Origin: Raffaelea ambrosiae
Taxonomy: Eukaryota; Ascomycota; Sordariomycetes; Ophiostomatales; Ophiostomataceae
Length of the DNA: 64,000 nt
Direction of reading: 5' to 3'
Assembly: GCA_002778195.1 (NCBI GenBank)
Contig: PCDI01000010.1
Coordinates: 558,001 to 622,000, forward strand
The position numbers and the translations under genes were made by a program. Shown piece by piece: positions 22,401 through 33,700 of this stretch. Under the pieces are notes generated by a model. It did no database searches, was not told where the DNA came from, and saw only the letters and a program-made list of their open reading frames with translations. Within the stretch, counting starts at the first letter, position 1. Every line of letters begins with the position of its first letter.

Positions 22401-23679
22401 ATGGCATCCAACGGCGCCATTCCCGTCATCGACTTTGGCCAGTGGTACAGCGGCAGCCCCGAGGAGAGGAAGAAGGTTGCGCAAGAACTCGCAGAGGCTT
22501 GCCGTCGCGTTGGGTTCGTGTACATTGTCAACCATGGCGTAGACGCGGATCTGCTGGACCAGGCGTTTGGCTGGTCCAAGAAACTCTTTGATTTGCCGTC
22601 AGAGAAGAAGATGCTGGCACCGCACCCGCCAGGTATGTCTTGTTTTGCTTGCACCCCCCTCCCCATTCTCGGCGTATCCTGACAGCAACCAGGTCCGAGC
22701 GTCCACAGAGGCTATTCCTGGCCTGGCCTGGAGAAGGTGTCCCAGTACATCCACAAAGACGGCAATGACTCGGATGCCGAAGACGAGGAGCTGCGGAAAG
22801 TCCAAGATTGCAAGGTACGGCCTCCGTCTGGTTTGCCTCGAGGGCCGAGTCTCTCTCTCTCTAACAGCACAACCCCATATTAGGAGAGCTACGAGGTGGG
22901 CAGCGAGGACAACGACGAGCAGCCCAACGTCTGGCTGCCCGAGGCGGTCCTCCCCGGCTTCCGCGCGTTCACCACCGCCTTCTACTGGCACTGCTTCGCC
23001 AGCGCCAAGGAGCTCCTGCGGGCGGTCGCCCTGGGCATCGGCCTCGAAGACCCGGACCTGCTGGTCCGCTACCACAGCGGCCACAACAACCAGCTGCGCC
23101 TGCTGCACTACCCGCCCGTCGAGGCCGAGCAGCTGTCCAAGGAAGCCATGGCGCGCATGCCCGCCCACACCGACTGGGGCTCCATCACGATGCTCTTCCA
23201 GGACGACTGCGGCGGCCTGCAGGTGGAGGACCCCAAGAACCCGGGGACCTTTGTCGAGGCCACGCCCATGAAGCACGCCATGGTCATGAACGTGGGCGAT
23301 CTGCTGATGCGCTGGAGCAACGGTAGGCCGTTTTTCCTGGTCCCGCGGCCGACAGCCCCTTGTCTTGGCGCGTTGCTCGCCATGCGGAATGCTGAATGCT
23401 GACGTCGCAGACTACCTCACGTCTACCCTGCACCGGGTGACACTGCCGCCGCTCCAGACGGGCCCGTCGGCGGGCGGCAAATCCTTGACGCGGGCGCGCT
23501 ACTCGATCCCGTACTTTGTCAGCCCGGACTCGTCGTCCGTCATCGAATGCCTGCCGGCCTGTGCCTCCGAGAAGAACCCGGCCAAGTATCCGCCCGTCAA
23601 GCAGGAAGAGTACCGGCGCATGCGGGCGAAGCTGCAGTACACGGAGAAGGCAGCCACGCCGATTGCGGCGGCATCGTAG
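22401..23679 (+). CDS. 2OG-Fe(II) oxygenase, isopenicillin-N-synthase-like, four exons
   Basis: A 353-aa cytosolic dioxygenase with the DIOX_N domain (IPVIDFGQWYSG; GFVYIVNHGV) followed by the catalytic double-stranded beta-helix. Exons are 22401-22632, 22693-22814, 22884-23322 and 23411-23679. Iron ligands are H213 and D215 (PAHTDWGSITML) and H272 (STLHRV); R294 and S296 (RYSIPYF) should bind 2-oxoglutarate. LRLLHYPP precedes the His motif as in this family. An ATG four codons upstream (22389) is an alternative start. Divergent from the NCS1 permease and convergent with the FAD hydroxylase at 189 bp spacing. Family members oxidise secondary metabolites, nucleobases or hormones; no substrate can be named. 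Confidence 0.92.
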
Positions 23680-23868
23680 GTTAGAAACATATAGGAAGCG
23701 CACTGCCTTCCGGTGGGACGGACAGTCCAAGATGCCCAAGATTGTGAGAGAGACACACACCATGGCTTTCGTGTATTTGGCTTCACCTGAACGATGGCAT
23801 ACATGTATCTATGTCCCCGGAGAAGACACTCCCCTCTCGACTCTTCCATACGCTTGTCACAGATACGA

Positions 23869-25891
23869 CTATAGAAGAAATGCAGAAAAGAACTTCTCCA
23901 GCCGGTCGAACCGCTCCATCGAAGTCACCAGCGACACGTCTGCGAAAGCACGTCAGCAAGACACGGGGTTCCGAGGCTGCCCAGCAAAGCATGACTCACA
24001 TTGGTCCGGTCGAACAACAACGACTGCGCCTTGTCCAGGGTCTATGCCGTACGATTGGTACGCGCGGCCGTGGAAACCACTGTAGTTGTCGTCATCTACG
24101 TAGATATTATTCAAGTCTTCCGAGCATTAGCTTCAGTGTCGATGGGAGAAACAGACAGAAAAGAGAAAGAGCCGACCTCGTATGTTGTATGTCCCGGTTT
24201 TCGGCGTGAAGACGTCTGGGATCTCGTGCAGTTCTGTCTTTGTTCGGTTGCTGGCAAAGACCAGAAGAGACTCGACCATTCCAGTTTGCTCCGGCCCAGT
24301 ACCGCGGCTGCTCTTGGTGAAGGAGCCAGACGCCAAGGATGCCGCAAACTGCAAACTTGTTAGATGTGCCCGAGCTCTCGTTGCCAGGAAGGGGAGGTGA
24401 AACCCACATCTCGAAGCCGTCGAAAGTTGTCTGGGACTTGAAGATCGCCGGGAAACACAATCACGCGCCAGCGATTGTCGGACCGCAAGGCCGTGGCCAG
24501 CTCCACGACGCGTGCGTCGCAATACCGGACCACGGGGGCGCTGGGGAACCGCATCCCCACAACAATGTGCGGGGCCAGCGTCGGGTCGCTCTCGGCGGCG
24601 CGGGTGAAGACGGTGTCGTGGTACTGGGCCGCCAGGCCGGCCATGTACGGGGCGCTCTCCAGGAAGTGGTCCTGGAAGCGCAGCGACGCGTCCGTGTCGT
24701 GGTCCAGGTAGAGCCGGGTCAGCCGCCGGTCAAAGGCGATCAGGTCCTCGGCGATGCGCTGCCGCTCCTGGACGTAGGTCGCGAGCGTGTCCGGCGGCAG
24801 ACGGCCTTTCAGCACCTGCGCCAGCTTCCAGCCAATGTTGTAGCCGTCCTGCAGGCTGACGTTCATGCCCTGCCCGGCCTTGGGCGAGTGCGTGTGGCAG
24901 GCGTCCCCGGCCAGGAAGATGCGGTTGCCGCCCGCCGCGAACCGGGCGGCGAGCCGCTGTCCGATGGTGTACGCCGACCACCAGGGCGTGGCCGCCACGT
25001 CCAGGTCGTACCCCTGGAGGATGGCGCGGGCGCGGTCGTGCAGCAGGCCCAGCGTGACGCTCGTCGGGTCCGTCCCGGGCGGCATCTGCAGGTACACGCG
25101 GACGAGCTGGCCACCCTCCCGCGGGATGAGGATGAGGGCGCCGATGGCTCCGTGGACGGTCGTTTTGCGCCGGATGTCCGGGAAGTTGGTCCGCGGGTAG
25201 ATGTCCATGACGCCCCAGACGGCATCCGACGTGTCGCCCAGCATCTGGATGCCGAGGGATCGCCGGACACGGCTGTGTGCGCCATCGCATGCCTGTTTTT
25301 CTTTTAGTGGCCACGTTTCCATCACGTCTGGGGCTTGTTTCCCCAACGGCACGCACATACCAAGACGTATTTGGCTTGGACGATTTTCTCTTGGCCACGA
25401 TGCGTTGCGTGGACCCGGATGGGGTACGCATCGTTTGGGTGGGGGTCGTCTTGTTGCTCGCGGACCTCGACGGCCGTGACGGTGTGGTCGTAGTCGATCG
25501 GCTGGTGGGGTGCCAGGGCGGCCATTTTGTCCAGCAGAATTTCGTTCACTCGCGCCTGGTTGAGAATGACATGCGGCTGGTGGGACAGGCCCCTCGGTGT
25601 GTCGGCTGCTCTGTGCGTCCGCACCAGCCGCCCCGTAGCCGTGTCCACGGACCAGAAGGCGAGCTCCGTGACGTGGCAGGCATCGCGCAGCAGCTCCTCG
25701 GACACGCCGAAGCTCTCGAATATCTCCACTGTGCGGCACTGCACGCCGTCCGCCTGGCCCAGCTTCAGGGGCCCGTCCCGGCGCTCGAGCATGCGGAAGG
25801 GTATGCCGGCCTGGGCCAGCCACAGGGCCGCGCAGATGCCGGCCGAGCCGCTCCCGCAAATGACGACATCCGTTTCGACGACTTCTGCCAT
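23869..25891 (-). CDS. FAD-dependent aromatic hydroxylase, phenol 2-monooxygenase-like, five exons
   Basis: NADPH- and O2-dependent flavoprotein that hydroxylates phenolic rings, 591 aa. Exons are 25891-25361, 25292-24408, 24348-24177, 24116-24000 and 23939-23869. FAD-binding marks are VVICGSGSAGICAALWLAQ at 9-27, the DG motif ACDGAHSRVRRS at 178-189, and the GD motif FLAGDACHTHSPKAGQGMN at 303-321. The C-terminal part ending YNIR|DLNNIYVDDDN...GIDPGQGAVVVVRPDQY matches the thioredoxin-like PHOX domain of phenol hydroxylases, so the small exons are real. The donor of intron 3 (GTCGGC) is weak beyond GT. Together with the aldehyde dehydrogenase it suggests aromatic catabolism. Identification is firm to family level. 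Confidence 0.92.
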
Positions 25892-27087
25892 GCTGCCGTG
25901 TGCTGCGTGTGGTGCGGCGTAGTGAACCAACTGGTTCTTGGTGATGGGACGCCCAATGCCCTGCACGCTTTAGTACGCCTCGCCGCGTAAACAAGAGATA
26001 ATTCCGGCGTGTGTAAACGGGTGGCCGGCTGTGCCAGAGCCAGCGCTATCTCACGGCAGTTGCCTTCGGCACCGTTTTCGGCCACCTTGCCACAGAGAGG
26101 CAAAACGTTAATACAAAAGACTCGGGACTGCCATCGATCTGACTGGTGGGCATAACTGGAGACGGCTGTCTGGATGGGGAAACATTGGGCGACTGGGGTT
26201 TGCGGGGAAGCTCGACATGCCGGAACGTATCCGGGGCGCGAAGCACCTCACTTCTGTGTCCCGGTTTGATTCTACGGTCGTGTCTGTTCGGGCAAGCATA
26301 CACACAAATCACGTAAGACAACACGACTGCGGCTACTTGCTTACAGAAGCTACTTTTTCACTTGTGCAGAAAGCATGCTCATCCTGACCATGCATTGCTA
26401 TTTCTTGTCGAGATTCTCTACTTTTTAAGAGATTCCCCCCCCCCTTGGCTGTAACCATAACTAGCTTGCAGGCTTGGCCAAGTTTCTGGTGTCCCAACTA
26501 GCCAAGAAGACCACCCACATTGCTCTGCGGCCAGCCCGGCTAGCCTTCCACTGGTTCCGGTGCGGGACACATTTTTCAAAGTCCGGGAGACTTGCGTCTT
26601 TGACCACAGGAATCTATGGCAAGCCAAACACGTTGCATCCTCTCCCCAGAGGGCAACGTGGGACCTCCTACGGAAAAGGCAGCCTCCAAACACGAACACA
26701 AATCTCCAATCCCTACCCCGAAGTTCACTTGCTCATTTTTAAGCGAGGCGGTATATGGCCCTCGTGATGTTCTCAGCTCTCATCTGCTCGGGAGATCCTG
26801 AAACGTTGGAGTTCAAATCCGATTGCTTTGCCGCTGAAACGGGATTGGAGTTGCGTATATAGGACCGATGGCCGGTGCCCCGGGATGTAGCCACAAACTG
26901 CGCTATTCGAGAGGCAGACCAAAACAACAGAGCGTCTCTCTTTCTTTTCTTTTTCTTTCTTTTCTTTTTTTTCTTTTTTTTTTCCTGCCTGCCTAATAAC
27001 GTGTGCCATGACTCTATTGTTGCTATTGTCCGTTCAACGTTTAGCGAGCACTCCATCGGGTAGATCATTCCCCCTTCCCCCCCAAAA
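25892..27087. other. Divergent intergenic region, 1.2 kb
   Basis: Lies between the divergent FAD hydroxylase and SDR genes. TATATAGG at about 26855 and a C/T-rich tract at 26936-26985 precede the SDR start. No RNA gene or coding frame is supported; a short C-run is at 26437-26444. Confidence 0.5.
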
Positions 27088-27699
27088 ATGGTTCTGGACG
27101 TCGAGATCGAGAAAGGCGCGCAAGTCCGGCCGGTCAAAATCCTACCGGACAAGTTCTCGGGCCACATTGTCGTCGTCACTGGCGCGGCACAGGGCATCGG
27201 CCGAACGACGGCGGAGCTCTTTGCTGCCCAGGGTGTGACCGTGGTCCTTGTGGACATTCAAGAGGATCCACTGCCAGCCGTGGCCGCCGGCATCGAAGCC
27301 ACCGGCCCTGGCACAAAGGCAGGTCACCGTGCATGCGACGTGGCCAGCGAATCCGCCGTGGCCGAGACCGTCCAGGCCCCCAAGATCGGCCTGGGCATGT
27401 ATGCGGCGTCCAAGGCCGCCGTCCTGGGCCCGGTGCGGACCGCGGCGGTCGAGGCCGGCCAGGGGATCACGGTCAAGACAGCCATGCCGGGCCTGATCAA
27501 GACCGACACGGCCTGGAGCAAGGGCGTGCAGCCAAACGGCAGCCATCCGCTGTTCGACCATGTCATCGGCAAGCAGATTGTCAAACGGTGCGGGCTGCCC
27601 GCCGACGTGGCCCACGGCATCTGCTTCCTCGCCGGCCCGGAAGCGTCGTTCATCACGGGCCAGATTCTGGACGTCGGGGGCGGCGAGATGATCCACTGA
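27088..27699 (+). CDS. Short-chain dehydrogenase/reductase lacking its central segment
   Basis: A 203-aa SDR with no intron. The NAD(P)-binding start is intact (VVVTGAAQGIG, residues 28-38; ACDV at 82-85), as are YAASK with Y105/K109, the PG motif (AMPGLIKTDTA) and the C-terminal FLAGPEASFITGQILDVGGG. Between SESAVAETVQ and APKIGLGMYAASK roughly 50-60 residues are missing compared with the usual 250-aa fold; these normally hold the NNAG motif and the catalytic Ser. The frame is kept and no splice signal explains the gap, so it looks like an in-frame deletion. The enzyme is probably inactive or altered. Neighbours are the FAD hydroxylase (divergent) and a Zn2Cys6 regulator (convergent). Confidence 0.8.
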   Translation: MVLDVEIEKGAQVRPVKILPDKFSGHIVVVTGAAQGIGRTTAELFAAQGVTVVLVDIQEDPLPAVAAGIEATGPGTKAGHRACDVASESAVAETVQAPKIGLGMYAASKAAVLGPVRTAAVEAGQGITVKTAMPGLIKTDTAWSKGVQPNGSHPLFDHVIGKQIVKRCGLPADVAHGICFLAGPEASFITGQILDVGGGEMIH

Positions 27700-27873
27700 G
27701 TGGGGGACGCGGTCGGATGAGAAAACACTTGGTGCCACAAAAACGTATGCAGTGCAGCCGGCCCATCCAACTTGCGTGTTGCAATCATGATACAATTCCG
27801 CGGCTCGTAGAATCTCACTGGTATCACTAAAGAATCAACCCCCCCCCCCCTCCTTCTAACCAGGAAGACAACT

Positions 27874-30197
27874 CTACTGCATCTGCAAAAGGTTGTTCCA
27901 GTAGTCCCACGACTCCCAGTCATTTGTCTGCCAGCCCAGCACATCCATGTCGGTATACATGGGCAAAGAAGACATGTCTTCCACTCCTGTTGTCGTTGGT
28001 GCCTCGGTGAACTCGGGTGCCGGCTGACTCGTGCTTTCTTCGGCCACGATGGTGGCTGCTGTCGTTGTTGTTGTCGTTGCTGCTGCCGCTGTCGTTTCCG
28101 CAGCTTCAGGAGGAGGTGCTGCTGCTGAAACCGGACGTTGTCGGCTGGTGGAGGCCGCCAAAAGACTCGCCACAACGGGCGATGTCACGGGCGCCGGCAG
28201 CCCGAGCGTGCGGGCTTTCCGCTCGCGCGTCTCCCACGCCCGCACCAGCAGCTGTCTCACGGCGACGCTGAGCTCCGCCCCGCCATGGGTCAGGTCCGGC
28301 CGGTACTTGAACACATCCGACACCAGGCGCCAGGCACGGTCGACGAGCGGGCTGACGGGCGGCTGGTTCTGGGACTCGATGAGCATGAACACAATGGCGT
28401 CGAGCTGGAAGTAGACGTCAATGTGCCACAGGAAATGCTTCAGGTGGGTGGCCATGAGGCCGTCGACGAGAATCCCGACCATGCCGACGCTGGTCTCGAA
28501 GAGCAGGTCGTGCTCCGCTTGGGGCATGGACTGGCCCTTGTCCGGGTACTGGCCCGGGTGGTGGGCCATGAGACGCATCTTGGCAATGGCGGCGCGGGCC
28601 CCGGCAGTGGCGATCTGGTGGGCCGGGATGGCCTGGTCGGCGAACTTGAGGTACTTGGTCTCAAAGGTGTCGCTCAGCCGGTCGATCAGCTCGTCGCGGC
28701 GGGCGAGCGGCGTGCTGGGGTCGTGCAGCTCCGCGCCTATGACGGTCATGCTCTTGCCGAGTTCGTAGCGCACCAGGCAAAAGATCATCTCCGTAGGCCG
28801 GTCGTTGACGTCCGGCGGCAGGGCCGTCATGTGCGGGCTGATGTCGCTGTCGTTGAGGTTGGCCGGCAGCGGCTGCGTGTTTCGGTTGCTGAAATCGAGC
28901 GTCTGGCCGGCGATCTGGGTGGTGCGGCCGTCGATAAGCATGATCTGCCACCATACGCGGCGGCGCATCTGTGTGTCAAAGTACTCGGACGATATGGCGC
29001 TGTCCGGCCGGAAAGAGGTGTTCATGAGCCGCAGGGCGATGCGCGCACCCAGGCCGGTGAGGAGCCACATGGTGTTGCTGTCGTAGATCTGTCGTGCTTG
29101 CAGCTGGTTGTGTTAGTGAAGAGGGAAAGAAAGGAAGAATTGCGCCATACAAAAGGGGAAAGATGATGAACGGTGAAGAAGAAGAATGGACACGAAAAGC
29201 GTAAACTCTCGTACCAGAAATATCGCAAAGGCTTGACAGAGAACCAGGCTTGCCGTTCTCATAAAGCCAGCTGCTACCAGTGCTTTCTGCGTGGCCACCG
29301 CATACTTCTCCAGAAGCACACTCTTTGGTTCTCGGAACTTGGTTTGGCATTCACCATCCGTCAACGAAGAGGTAGCTGCACCAAAGATGGCAAACAACAG
29401 AGGCACGCTGGTGGCAGGTACCGATGCAAAGTCTCCGGTGGCCTGGACAACCAGCTCTTGCACCTGCGGAGCATAAATGACTTTGGACAAGGGGTTCACG
29501 TTCCTGAGGTAGGCCTGCCACAGCTCAAAGGCCTGAACAGGAGGGGGGTACGTGCTCTTCAGATCGATGTCGTTGAAGTTGCCGCCAAAGATGAGGAACG
29601 AGCCATCAGCAAGAGGCGTGTCGGCTGCGGACGACGTGGGAGGACCCAGAGCGGGCGTTTCGGCAGACTCGGGCTCTCTGAACTGGATGGATATCAGCCA
29701 CGGAAAGTTTTGCGCGTCTCGTCTTCCTTGTTTTCAAAGAGCCGGGGAGCCTATCAACTTACATCTTCCGGCAAGCCAGTCCAGAGATTTCTGCAAGCCG
29801 TGTCAGTTATACAGTGACGGATACTACAGGAAAAAGGCTACACGCACTGTCCAAACAATGGCACACTCACACTTGAGTCTTGCTTGTCGTTGTCCGGCCC
29901 CGAGGCGCTGACTTTGTCCGGCACTGCTGAAGAGGACTTCTCGGGCACGGGCTCCAGGTGACGTGTGGCACTCCGGCGCTGGCGTACGCGACTCGTATAT
30001 GGCGCTCTCCTAGTCGGGATACATTCGGACCCCGAGCGTATACACGCCGAGCATGGCAACTGTTTGTTACAGCGGACCTTTCGCTGCTTGCAGAGCAAAC
30101 AGGCATACTGCACCTGCACGGGCGGTGTTGTGGCTGGCCGAGTTTCTCTGGAGCTCGGCGGCATTGAAGCGCTGGTCTTGGCTGTCGGGCGAGCCAT
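27874..30197 (-). CDS. Zn2Cys6 transcription factor with fungal-specific TF domain, four exons
   Basis: A 691-aa nuclear regulator. Exons are 30197-29848, 29790-29763 (28 nt), 29682-29215 and 29103-27874. The binuclear zinc cluster is C33-x2-C36-x6-C43-x5-C49-x2-C52-x6-C59 followed by a basic RR-rich linker. Splicing through the micro-exon yields LFGQ|NLWTGLPED|FREPES, then AFELWQAYLRNVNPLSKVI and, after intron 3, RQIYDSNTMWLLTGLGARIALRL, both typical of the Fungal_trans domain. The last 100 residues are Ala/Thr-rich and end in a Trp/Asp-rich tail (DWESWDYWNNLLQMQ) that may activate transcription. Position beside the oxidoreductases makes it a candidate local regulator; that is inference. The intron-1 donor (GTGCGT) was chosen because only it keeps frame into the micro-exon. 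Confidence 0.88.
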
Positions 30198-30790
30198 GGA
30201 CTGTGACTTTTTCCGACCAAGCAGCAGGTGCAAGGAAGCAGATGTCCGGAACTTTCTGTTCAAAAAAGAAAGTCATGGTGGTGTCTTTGCAAGAAATACG
30301 AGACAGAAATAACGGGATGTGGCGGGTATTTCGGCTGGTCTGTCCACGGAGCTTTCGGCCTTTTCAGAAATAACGGGTATTTGCGTCGCTGACTGTCACG
30401 TGAACAAAATGCTTCATGAAGGCCAGCAGGGCTTGTAGACGAGCTTACTGGGTGTTTCTCCATGATTTGGGGCTCACTGGCTCTCCTCGAAAAAAGACAA
30501 GGTCATGTTTAACCCCTCGCCGATGGGATGAGAAATATCGGCTTCTTTGGTGGCTATAGATGTTGTCTACCTTTCTCCAACGGTAATAAATTAGAGACTA
30601 CGTGATATAAAAGACGAATCCTGTCACTTTTAACCCCGCCAATCCGACGTCGTATTTTGGGGCGAGCACAGGCGCTAAACCCGCTGGCACAGGCGCTAAG
30701 CACCTTTGCACAGGGCAGCACAGGGCAGCACAAGCCTGCGCAGCCTGTGCTGGCTGCGCCACTGCTATGTGTAAAAATCACAACTGCATC
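30198..30790. other. Promoter of the Zn2Cys6 gene and border of the AT-rich block
   Basis: Noncoding. After 30660 short CACAGG-containing repeats appear (for example GGCACAGGCGCTAA twice, GGGCAGCACA twice) and composition then shifts abruptly to AT-rich. A 22-bp motif at 30605-30626 recurs inverted at 52580-52601. Confidence 0.55.
30605..30626 (+). repeat. 22-bp motif, left copy of a distant inverted pair
   Basis: The segment beginning ATATAAAAGACGAATC and ending CTGTCA is exactly repeated as its reverse complement at 52580-52601, the other side of the AT-rich/transposon block. It resembles a TATA box plus start region, so both may be LTR remnants. Confidence 0.7.
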
Positions 30791-33700
30791 TCGGAGAGCT
30801 TAAAACTTACACTTAAGAAGGCGAAAATAAATCCTTGTATTTATATTATAGTTATGTTATAATATAGAGTAGTATTAATTCGTTAATATTTTTATGTTTA
30901 TAATTTTATATAGTTTTATTAATAAAGCTTTTTTTTATTTTAAATATATTATATTTTTTTTATTATATGTTTTTTTTATTACTCGTGTTAGGGCCCTACT
31001 TGTTTTTCGGGTTAAAAGATCGCCGCCCTAAAGGGGCGGCTTACTTTTGAGCCCCTTTTAACGAAGGTGCTTACCATTTAAATGCACTTACTAGTTAAAT
31101 GTATAAGGTCACTCTCTCCGCAAATTTATATAGTAAAAGTATATAACTATATTCTTTTATAATACTTTAATAACTCTACGAAAAAAAATCTTAAAATAAT
31201 AAAAATAATATAACTAATATAATTAGTTTTTTTCTTAATAGTAAGTAATAATGATTTATTTTTATTATTTTTATTTAATTAAGTATTTTTAAAATAAAAT
31301 AATTAATATTTTTTATTTTTATTTAACTAGTAATTATATAATAAATATTTTTTAAAAATAAAAATTTATTACTTATATAACGTAAAAAGTATAAGCGCTT
31401 TAATGATATTTATTTTATTATTTTACGATTTTTTTTCGTAAAGTTATTTAAATAATATATGAAAACATACCTTTGTATTTTACTATATAAATTTACGAGA
31501 GGGTGACTTTATGCTCTTTGTGCATTTAACTAGTGAGTGCATTTAAATGGTGAGCACCTTCGTTAGAAGGGGCTTAAAAGTGAGCCGCCCCTTTAGGGCG
31601 GCGGTCTTTTGACCAGAAAAACAAGTGGGGCCCTAGCACGAGTATTATTTATTAAATTTTAACTTCGTTAAATTATTTTTAAACTTTTTTATATTTAATT
31701 TATATTTTTAATTATATATTTTTATAAAGTTAAACGTAAAAAAATAATAATTAATTTAAATAAAATAATCGTTTTTATTTTTAAAAATAAACTTTTTAAT
31801 CGGTTTATTATTAATTTTTATTTAGTTTAAAAGTAATTAAAATTAAAAAGTTAAATATTTTATAAATAAAACTTTTAAATATAAAACGCGTATATTAGTT
31901 TTTAATTTTAAATTATTTATAAATATAATAATTTATATACTTTTAAAATAAGTATTTAAAAAAATACTTTAATTTTAATTTAAAAAATATATAAACTTTA
32001 AAATATTTTATTAAAATAGTTTAATAAAAGATAAAAAGCTGGTTTAATATAAAGATTAAAAAAGTAACTTTACGTAATATACGAATTAAAATACGTTGAT
32101 TTTATAATGTTTGAAAACGAAAGTATTATAAAGTTATTTTTAAAAAAGTTAAGTATTTTATAACTTTGATATATTTATTATCTTTTTATTAAAATATATT
32201 ATTTTAAATAACGATTATTAATAACTTATAAGCTTATTTAAAGCGAGTTAAAAGAAAAACTAAGCGTAAAAATATTAAACGAAATATAACGTTTTTAACT
32301 ATTAAAAACTACGTTTATATATAAAAACTACGTTTATATATAAAAACTATTATAGTTTTTTAATTATTATAATTATATTTATAACGAGTATTACGTAAAT
32401 AATTTTAATTTATTAAATACTTATTACTTTATTTTAATATAGTTATAAAAAGTATATTAAACTATATATAAAGTGAGATTTATTAAATGAAAATAATTAA
32501 AACTTTTATTTTTAATATTATTAAAATATCGAATTTATAGTTTTATAAAAAGATAAAAGTATAAGGTTTAAAATAGGGTTTAAAAGAGAATATTATAAAA
32601 GAATAAACGAAAAATAATAAAATATAAACTCTGTTAGTTGGTTTTTTATAGTTTAATATTAACCTTAACGTAAGCTTAAACATCTTATAATAAAAAAGAT
32701 AAACGAACTTAATAGTTTATTATCACTTTTATATATTTAATTAATTTTATATTAACTCGTTAATATTCTTTTATTCGAAGTATTCGAAGATTATTATAAC
32801 ATTAAAAACATCTTTATATTTAAGCCGTTTAAAAGCGAAGATTTTTAAGTTATAAAATAAGCGAATACAATAAGAAATTAATTAGTCTTTTTAATATAGT
32901 TTATCGACGGTTTTTTAAGTAAAAGCCGAAACTTTATAACGTAAAGTAAGTAAGCTTTTTAATAAACCGTACGTATAAGATTTATTAATAACGTAAGCTT
33001 TTATACTCTTTACTACGAGATCTTTATTAAAATAAATAGTTAGTTTAATATATTCGTCGCTTTACGTACGCCGTTATTAAGCGACTCGTAATAAACAGCA
33101 AAGAAGTTATAAAACAAGTATTAAAATTCATTAAATAACGAAACCTTAAAGTCTTTTTAAACCATTATTTCGACGATATATACACTATAAACGGTGTCGT
33201 TATATTCTTTAAAACGAATCTTAAAAAAGACTTTACTTAAAACTTTCACTCGGTTATAATAAAGCGGAACGCGTATTTACCGCAAACTCTTTCTTTAAAA
33301 GTAAAAGCAGAGTTAGAGAAGCGTGCGAAATATATTTATACGATAATAAAACTCGATCGATTAAAGTGTTAAGACGGAGCGATTACTTAAGTTAAGCGAA
33401 AGCGATTATATGAAAAACGACGAAAGCTCGAATAAAAAGTTTTAAAAAAGCTAAGTGCGGGTTTATTTTATTAAGCTAAAGAATTATAAATAACGCGATT
33501 AACGTAAGAGACACTTTAAGCGTACTCGTTATATAAAGTTAAAACTAAACCGTTTAGTATATACTTTACTACTTCGAGTTCACTTACGAAGTTTTAAAAG
33601 TATTTTAACTTTTTAAAACTTTATCACGCTTCGTAAAAACGACTACTGTGTTATATATTAGTAAGTGTTACAACTTATTAACGGTTATTACCCCGTCTTA

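Noticed and set aside
26800..26840. GAGTTCAAATCC resembling a tRNA B box
   Set aside because: No matching A box or pairing acceptor stem at the right distance.
3628..30197. Secondary-metabolite biosynthetic cluster
   Set aside because: No polyketide synthase, NRPS, terpene cyclase or prenyltransferase is present.
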